Of a DNA stretch of 8,076 bases, positions 7,964-8,076 are shown piece after piece. Source of the stretch: Prevotella sp. UBA3208 (GTDB lineage: Bacteria > Bacteroidota > Bacteroidia > Bacteroidales > Bacteroidaceae); NCBI GenBank assembly GCA_002363695.1, contig DEWO01000087.1, positions 1-8,076 on the forward strand. The letters run 5' to 3'. The position numbers and the translations under genes are program-made. Each line of letters starts with the position of its first letter. The first letter of the stretch is position 1. The notes under the pieces are model-generated. The model did not search any database. It was not told where the DNA came from and saw nothing but the letters and a program-made list of their open reading frames with translations.

Positions 7964-8076
7964 ATGGACATGAGAAAAGGTATACTATCGCTACTGTTAT
8001 TGTTGTCAGTCATCACGGCGACAGCACAGTCATTCACGCTCACGGGAAAAGTAAGCGATGAGGATGGCAATGCCAT
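7964..8076 (+). CDS. Secreted or outer-membrane protein with a carboxypeptidase-regulatory-like start (3' end outside window)
   Basis: Only the first 37 codons are visible. They encode a short basic start (MDMRKG), a hydrophobic Leu-rich core, and a likely signal-peptidase I site after ATA (residues 19-21). FTLTGKVSDEDGNA follows, which resembles the first strand of the CarboxypepD_reg-like domain that opens many Bacteroidetes TonB-dependent receptors and related beta-barrel proteins. An outer-membrane receptor is therefore the best guess, but other proteins share this opening. Start: ATG 7964 is used; ATG 7970 is two codons later and equally possible. A GAGGAAA at 7940-7946 is 17 bases from the ATG, further than usual. 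The gap to the helicase is 28 bases with no terminator or clear promoter, so read-through from the operon is possible. Confidence 0.65.
   Translation, partial: MDMRKGILSLLLLLSVITATAQSFTLTGKVSDEDGNA

Noticed and set aside
1..8076. Mobile element, CRISPR array, tRNA/rRNA, or an undescribed defence or biosynthetic system
   Set aside because: All coding capacity is taken by recognisable core genes in one direction. There are no terminal repeats, transposase or integrase motifs, spaced direct repeats, or unexplained stretches over 131 bases.

Overview
The window is a stretch of ordinary bacterial chromosome with every gene on the + strand. It most likely comes from a member of the Bacteroidales, probably Prevotella or a close relative. 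Three things point there: the only clear promoter has the Bacteroidetes -33/-7 form (TTTG, 20 bases, TACCTTTG); the ribosome-binding sites are weak or purine-rich rather than strong Shine-Dalgarno sites; and the last gene begins like a Bacteroidetes outer-membrane protein (signal peptide followed by a carboxypeptidase-regulatory-like segment). Base composition looks balanced by eye. The lineage call is inference, because no database search was possible.

Layout. Bases 1-1638 hold most of an SLC13/DASS-type anion transporter with two RCK_C (TrkA-C) domains; its N-terminus lies left of the window. The 131-base gap that follows holds two back-to-back small hairpins (likely terminator), an imperfect 12-bp-arm palindrome, and the Bacteroidetes-type promoter that drives the next group. 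Four genes then run with no gaps: lon (ATP-dependent protease), tgt (tRNA-guanine transglycosylase), an LptF/LptG-family permease for lipopolysaccharide export, and a DEAD-box RNA helicase. lon/tgt and tgt/permease each overlap by an ATGA, and permease/helicase abut as TAAATG, so the four look like one translationally coupled operon. After 28 bases a new gene starts with a signal peptide and runs off the right edge.

How the genes fit together. The operon joins protein quality control (Lon), queuosine modification of GUN-anticodon tRNAs (Tgt), outer-membrane lipid transport (LptF/G family) and RNA remodelling (helicase). These are housekeeping and envelope or stress-upkeep functions rather than one pathway. 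The coupling argues for shared expression, not a shared reaction.

I found no mobile element, CRISPR array, tRNA, rRNA or defence system, and I do not think the window holds an undescribed system. The points most worth a second look are the degenerate zinc-binding motif of Tgt, the roughly 50-residue Arg/Lys/Trp-rich N-terminal extension of the LptF/G-family protein, the palindrome overlapping the lon -33 element, and the very short leader implied for the lon mRNA.
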